Shown here piece by piece: positions 5,364 through 7,117 of a stretch of 7,117 nt of DNA (within the stretch, counting starts at the first letter, position 1; every line of letters starts with the position of its first letter). The stretch is from Bacillota bacterium (GTDB lineage Bacteria; Bacillota; DTU025). Below the pieces are notes generated by a model that saw nothing but the letters and a program-made list of their open reading frames with translations, had not been told where the DNA came from and searched no databases. Both the position numbers and the translations under genes were made by a program. Where the stretch lies: positions 1 to 7,117 of the forward strand of contig DUWJ01000399.1 in assembly GCA_012842765.1 (NCBI GenBank), in the 5' to 3' direction.

Positions 5364-5681
5364 ATGGGCGGAAACATGAAGAAGATGATGAAGCAAGTGC
5401 AGAAGATGCAGGAGGACATGGAAAGAGTCCAGCAGGAGCTTGCGGAGGAGCGGATAGAAACCACGGCCGGTGGAGGTGTGGTGAGAGCCGTTGTCAACGG
5501 GCATCAGGAAGTGCTCGAGATCCACATAGATCCGGCGGTTGTTGATCCTGACGATGTGGATATGCTTGAAGACTTGGTTGTTGCTGCGTGCAATGAGGCG
5601 CTTCGGAAGGCGAAGGAATTGGCCGAACAAAGGCTTGCAAAGGTAACGGGCAATATCTCCATTCCGGGACTCAACTTTTAG
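5364..5681 (+). CDS. ebfC: YbaB/EbfC family nucleoid-associated DNA-binding protein
   Basis: Small dimeric DNA-binding protein of the YbaB/EbfC family, called YaaK in Bacillus. The 105 residues fit the family (about 95-115). The Met/Lys-rich amphipathic N-terminal helix ([18 protein letters not shown]) leads into the family core: [21 protein letters not shown], then [20 protein letters not shown], a helix with [18 protein letters not shown], and a C-terminal PGLNF. ATG 5364 is preceded by GGAGG (5352-5356) with 7-nt spacing. It begins 21 nt after the dnaX stop and ends 26 nt before recR, so it is surely cotranscribed. The dnaX-ebfC-recR linkage is widely conserved in bacteria and suggests a link to replication or repair, but the cellular role remains poorly defined. 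Confidence 0.96.
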   Translation: MGGNMKKMMKQVQKMQEDMERVQQELAEERIETTAGGGVVRAVVNGHQEVLEIHIDPAVVDPDDVDMLEDLVVAACNEALRKAKELAEQRLAKVTGNISIPGLNF

Positions 5682-5707
5682 GCTCTAGCCGTCGGGGGAA
5701 ATCAGAT

Positions 5708-6307
5708 ATGTTACTTTATCCAGAACCAGTGGGAAGGCTCATAGAGGAACTGAGGAGGCTTCCGGGCATAGGACAGAAAACAGCCCAGAGGCTTGCCTTT
5801 CATATCCTCTCTATGCCTGAAGCGGAAGTGAAGAGCCTTTCGGATGCGCTGGTTCAGGCGAAGGAGAAGACGCGAAGTTGCTCTGTGTGCGGGAATTTTA
5901 CTGACTCTGACCCGTGCGCCATCTGCGGAGATGGGTCTCGCGACCAGTCGACCATATGCGTGGTTGAACGGCCTGAAGACGTTATTGCCCTGGAACGCAC
6001 GAGGGAATACCGAGGCCTGTACCATGTCCTGGGCGGCGCCATTTCTCCGATGGAGGGTGTGGGGCCTTCAGATATTCGCCTCCGCGAACTCCTCGAGCGG
6101 CTGAAATCCGATGTTGTGTGCGAGGTGATTCTCGCTACTGACCCCAATATCGAAGGCGAGGCCACAGCGATCTACATCGCCAAACTTCTAAAACCCCTTG
6201 ACATCAGGGTCACGCGCCTTGCTCACGGACTTCCGGTAGGCGGGGACTTGGAGTATGCCGACGAGGTCACCCTCGCCCGCGCGCTTGAAGGAAGGCGCGG
6301 GATGTAG
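5708..6307 (+). CDS. recR: Recombination protein RecR
   Basis: RecR acts with RecO (and RecF) to load RecA on SSB-coated single-stranded DNA at gaps. The 199 residues match the usual length. Order of parts: helix-hairpin-helix with [17 protein letters not shown] (18-34); four-Cys zinc finger CSVC...CAIC (Cys58, 61, 70, 73); Toprim domain from about 81, with [13 protein letters not shown] (Glu87) and [14 protein letters not shown] (Asp145); and a C-terminal [20 protein letters not shown] (174-193) typical of the family. ATG 5708 is preceded by GGGGG (5694-5698) with 9-nt spacing. It is the last gene of the operon and a probable terminator follows at 6337-6378. All expected motifs are present, so it should be functional. 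Confidence 0.97.
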   Translation: MLLYPEPVGRLIEELRRLPGIGQKTAQRLAFHILSMPEAEVKSLSDALVQAKEKTRSCSVCGNFTDSDPCAICGDGSRDQSTICVVERPEDVIALERTREYRGLYHVLGGAISPMEGVGPSDIRLRELLERLKSDVVCEVILATDPNIEGEATAIYIAKLLKPLDIRVTRLAHGLPVGGDLEYADEVTLARALEGRRGM

Positions 6308-6336
6308 CAAGGCCTTTCTCGATCGACCAAGTTTCT

Positions 6337-6378
6337 CGCTGTTCCGCGTTGGCCAGGCCGTGTGCGGTGGCGTTTTTT
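6337..6378 (+). terminator. Probable intrinsic terminator of the dnaX-ebfC-recR operon
   Basis: CCGCGTTGGC (6344-6353) pairs with 6357-6367 around a CAG loop, with three wobble pairs and a one-base bulge. The helix can be extended by CGCTG (6337-6341) with TGGCG (6368-6372). Six Ts follow at once (6373-6378). The stem is imperfect but GC-rich, and the U-tract position is right. It lies 30 nt after the recR stop. Confidence 0.6.
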
Positions 6379-6656
6379 CATAGTTCAAGCCATTGAGTAA
6401 TAGGGCTTTGCCAGGTGATTCGAGGGTCCTTGCCGGCCACGCGTATTACGAAACAGCTCAGTTGGCGAAGCAATGTCGTGGGAGAACACGAATGCGGGGA
6501 GTCGGAAGAAATGGAATTAGGCCTAGATAGGGCGGGGTGGAAGCCTGAACGTGATCGACGGCATCGGGCCGGGCAGACGTGATGCGATCCTTGTAGATTA
6601 TCCACCTGATACGTGTCACTTTGATTCTACGTGTTTGCGGTAGAGACAATGGATTT
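6379..6656. other. Intergenic region, no gene recognised
   Basis: Part of an unusually long (447 nt) gap between recR and the YaaL-like gene. No frame on either strand carries a recognisable motif or good ribosome binding site. I see small structures only: TCGTG/CACGA around GGAGAA (6477-6492), and GATC...GCATC (6553-6565) pairing with GATGCGATC (6581-6589) around a 15-nt loop. ACGTGT occurs twice at 6611-6616 and 6629-6634. An unannotated small RNA or gene remnant is possible but not supported. Confidence 0.35.
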
Positions 6657-6684
6657 TGGACATGTTCCATAGGCATACTATCTA
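6657..6684 (+). promoter_or_regulatory. Weak candidate promoter for the YaaL-like gene
   Basis: TGGACA (6657-6662; 5 of 6 to TTGACA), a 16-nt spacer and TATCTA (6679-6684; 3 of 6) would start transcription near 6691. The 9-mer GACATGTTC (6659-6667) recurs at 7062-7070 in the stronger promoter at the window end. The weak -10 keeps confidence low. Confidence 0.3.
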
Positions 6685-6754
6685 AATGGACGGCGCGAAC
6701 TATATTATCTGTGATTGTTCCGCCGCCGACATTGCGAAGAGTGAGGTGTGCACT

Positions 6755-7063
6755 ATGGACCCAAGGGCGATCTACACGCGGTTGGCCGGCTCGTTCCGGG
6801 CTGTATTCCCGTCTCGGTCACCTGCGGTCGAGGATTACGGGCGGGGATGGCTCAAGGGGGAGATACGTTCGGTATGCGCCCAACTAGAACAGGCCGATCT
6901 CGTATTTAACAATGTTACTGAACCAGAACTGATAGATGCTGCCATATTCACTATGCGTGCGTGCGAACGCAGGCTGGGATATCTGTTTAAGCAGGCAAAA
7001 GCACTTAGTTTGGCGGAAAGCTGCCACAATGAGGCAGAAACGAAATCGCAAAATTGGTGTTGA
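6755..7063 (+). CDS. yaaL: DUF2508 (YaaL-like) family protein
   Basis: Predicted 102 residues of unknown function. The core LKGEIRSVCAQLEQADLVFN followed by NVTEPELIDAAIFTMRACERRLGYLFKQAKAL matches my memory of DUF2508: an N-terminal helix, a (D/E)P(D/E)LIDxAI motif, then an AxERR-YL--QAK helix. Location downstream of recR is the same as yaaL in Bacillus, which strengthens the call. ATG 6755 is preceded by GAGGTG (6743-6748) with 6-nt spacing; the longer in-frame ATG at 6686 has no ribosome binding site, so the short form is chosen. The N-terminal 30 residues and a polar tail (SCHNEAETKSQNWC) look lineage-specific. Unlike Bacillus, it is separated from recR by 447 nt and a terminator. Its TGA overlaps the -35 box of the next promoter. 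Confidence 0.82.
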   Translation: MDPRAIYTRLAGSFRAVFPSRSPAVEDYGRGWLKGEIRSVCAQLEQADLVFNNVTEPELIDAAIFTMRACERRLGYLFKQAKALSLAESCHNEAETKSQNWC

Positions 7064-7088
7064 CATGTTCGAGCTAGGGTGGTAAGAT
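7060..7088 (+). promoter_or_regulatory. Strong sigma-A promoter leading out of the window
   Basis: TTGACA (7060-7065) is a perfect -35. A 17-nt spacer leads to TAAGAT (7083-7088), with TG at 7080-7081 one base upstream of the -10 (extended -10). Transcription should start near 7095. It is the strongest promoter in the window. The target lies beyond the edge; strength and a GC-rich 5' hairpin suggest stable RNA, possibly an rRNA operon, while bofA (the Bacillus neighbour) is the alternative. Confidence 0.8.
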
Positions 7089-7096
7089 AGCAAATG

Positions 7097-7117
7097 TCGC
7101 CCCGCTGCGGCGGGGGA
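7097..7117 (+). other. GC-rich hairpin at the predicted transcript 5' end
   Basis: CCCCGC (7100-7105) pairs with GCGGGG (7110-7115) around a TGCG loop. Bases 7097-7098 can pair with 7116-7117 past a bulged G. It begins within a few bases of the predicted start and may continue past the window. It could be a 5' stabilising stem or a box-like leader of a stable-RNA operon. Confidence 0.45.

Noticed and set aside
4656..5630. 324-codon open frame on the minus strand opposite dnaX and ebfC
   Set aside because: It is antisense to two well-supported genes and its Leu/His/Arg-rich peptide is a reflection of their codon pattern.
6456..6500. tRNA-like GCTCAGTTGG followed by a 5-bp stem with a short loop
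   Set aside because: No acceptor or T arm matches, and the putative anticodon loop has 6 bases. At most a chance resemblance or a decayed relic.
6657..6669. TGGACATGTTCCA as a LexA/DinR box
   Set aside because: It lacks the GAAC-N4-GTTC spacing of the Gram-positive LexA site and the next gene is not a known SOS gene.
6686..6754. Longer start (ATG 6686) for the YaaL-like protein
   Set aside because: There is no ribosome binding site upstream of 6686, whereas ATG 6755 has GAGGTG at ideal spacing and the extra residues do not look like the family.
1..7117. CRISPR array, insertion sequence, phage or defence genes
   Set aside because: No regularly spaced repeats, transposase or integrase motifs, or terminal repeats with target duplications were seen. 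The region is core chromosome.

Overview
The window looks like a chromosomal segment of a moderately GC-rich member of the Bacillota, probably a clostridial or related thermophile-type lineage. The main clue is gene order: tadA, tRNA-Ser, large SRP RNA, dnaX, ebfC/yaaK, recR and yaaL (DUF2508) follow the tadA-scr-dnaX-yaaK-recR-yaaL order I know from Bacillus. The SRP RNA is the large type (about 275 nt) with an Alu domain, as in Bacillota and archaea, not the 4.5S type of E. coli. Bases 1-1556 hold a leader with an unusual 100-bp inverted-repeat structure and a membrane sensor histidine kinase with no response regulator in view. It converges on a small minus-strand double zinc-ribbon protein (1718-2008), with hairpins between the two.

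Bases 2060-2440 are a divergent intergenic region. They carry a good sigma-A-type promoter for the zinc-ribbon gene and a candidate extended -10 promoter for tadA. tadA (2478-2936) is followed closely by two near-identical tRNA-Ser genes (anticodons CGA and GGA, CCA encoded) and the SRP RNA, which ends in a strong intrinsic terminator (3477-3504). I see no convincing promoter between tadA and the SRP RNA, so one long mRNA/tRNA/SRP precursor is plausible.

Bases 3612-6307 are a compact dnaX-ebfC-recR operon (clamp-loader subunit, nucleoid-associated protein, recombination mediator) closed by a probable terminator at 6337-6378. dnaX carries an A_AAA_AAG heptamer in the zero frame, followed in the -1 frame by one codon and a TAA stop. 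This is the E. coli gamma/tau frameshift layout and is the most interesting observation here.

After about 375 nt in which I find no gene comes a short DUF2508/YaaL-type gene (6755-7063). Its stop codon lies inside the -35 box of a near-consensus promoter (TTGACA-17-TAAGAT, extended -10) that fires out of the window into a GC-rich hairpin. This may be the start of a stable-RNA, possibly rRNA, operon. Apart from the kinase and zinc-ribbon protein, the window is core housekeeping. I see no mobile element, CRISPR array or defence system. No database search was possible, and all family assignments come from motif recognition.
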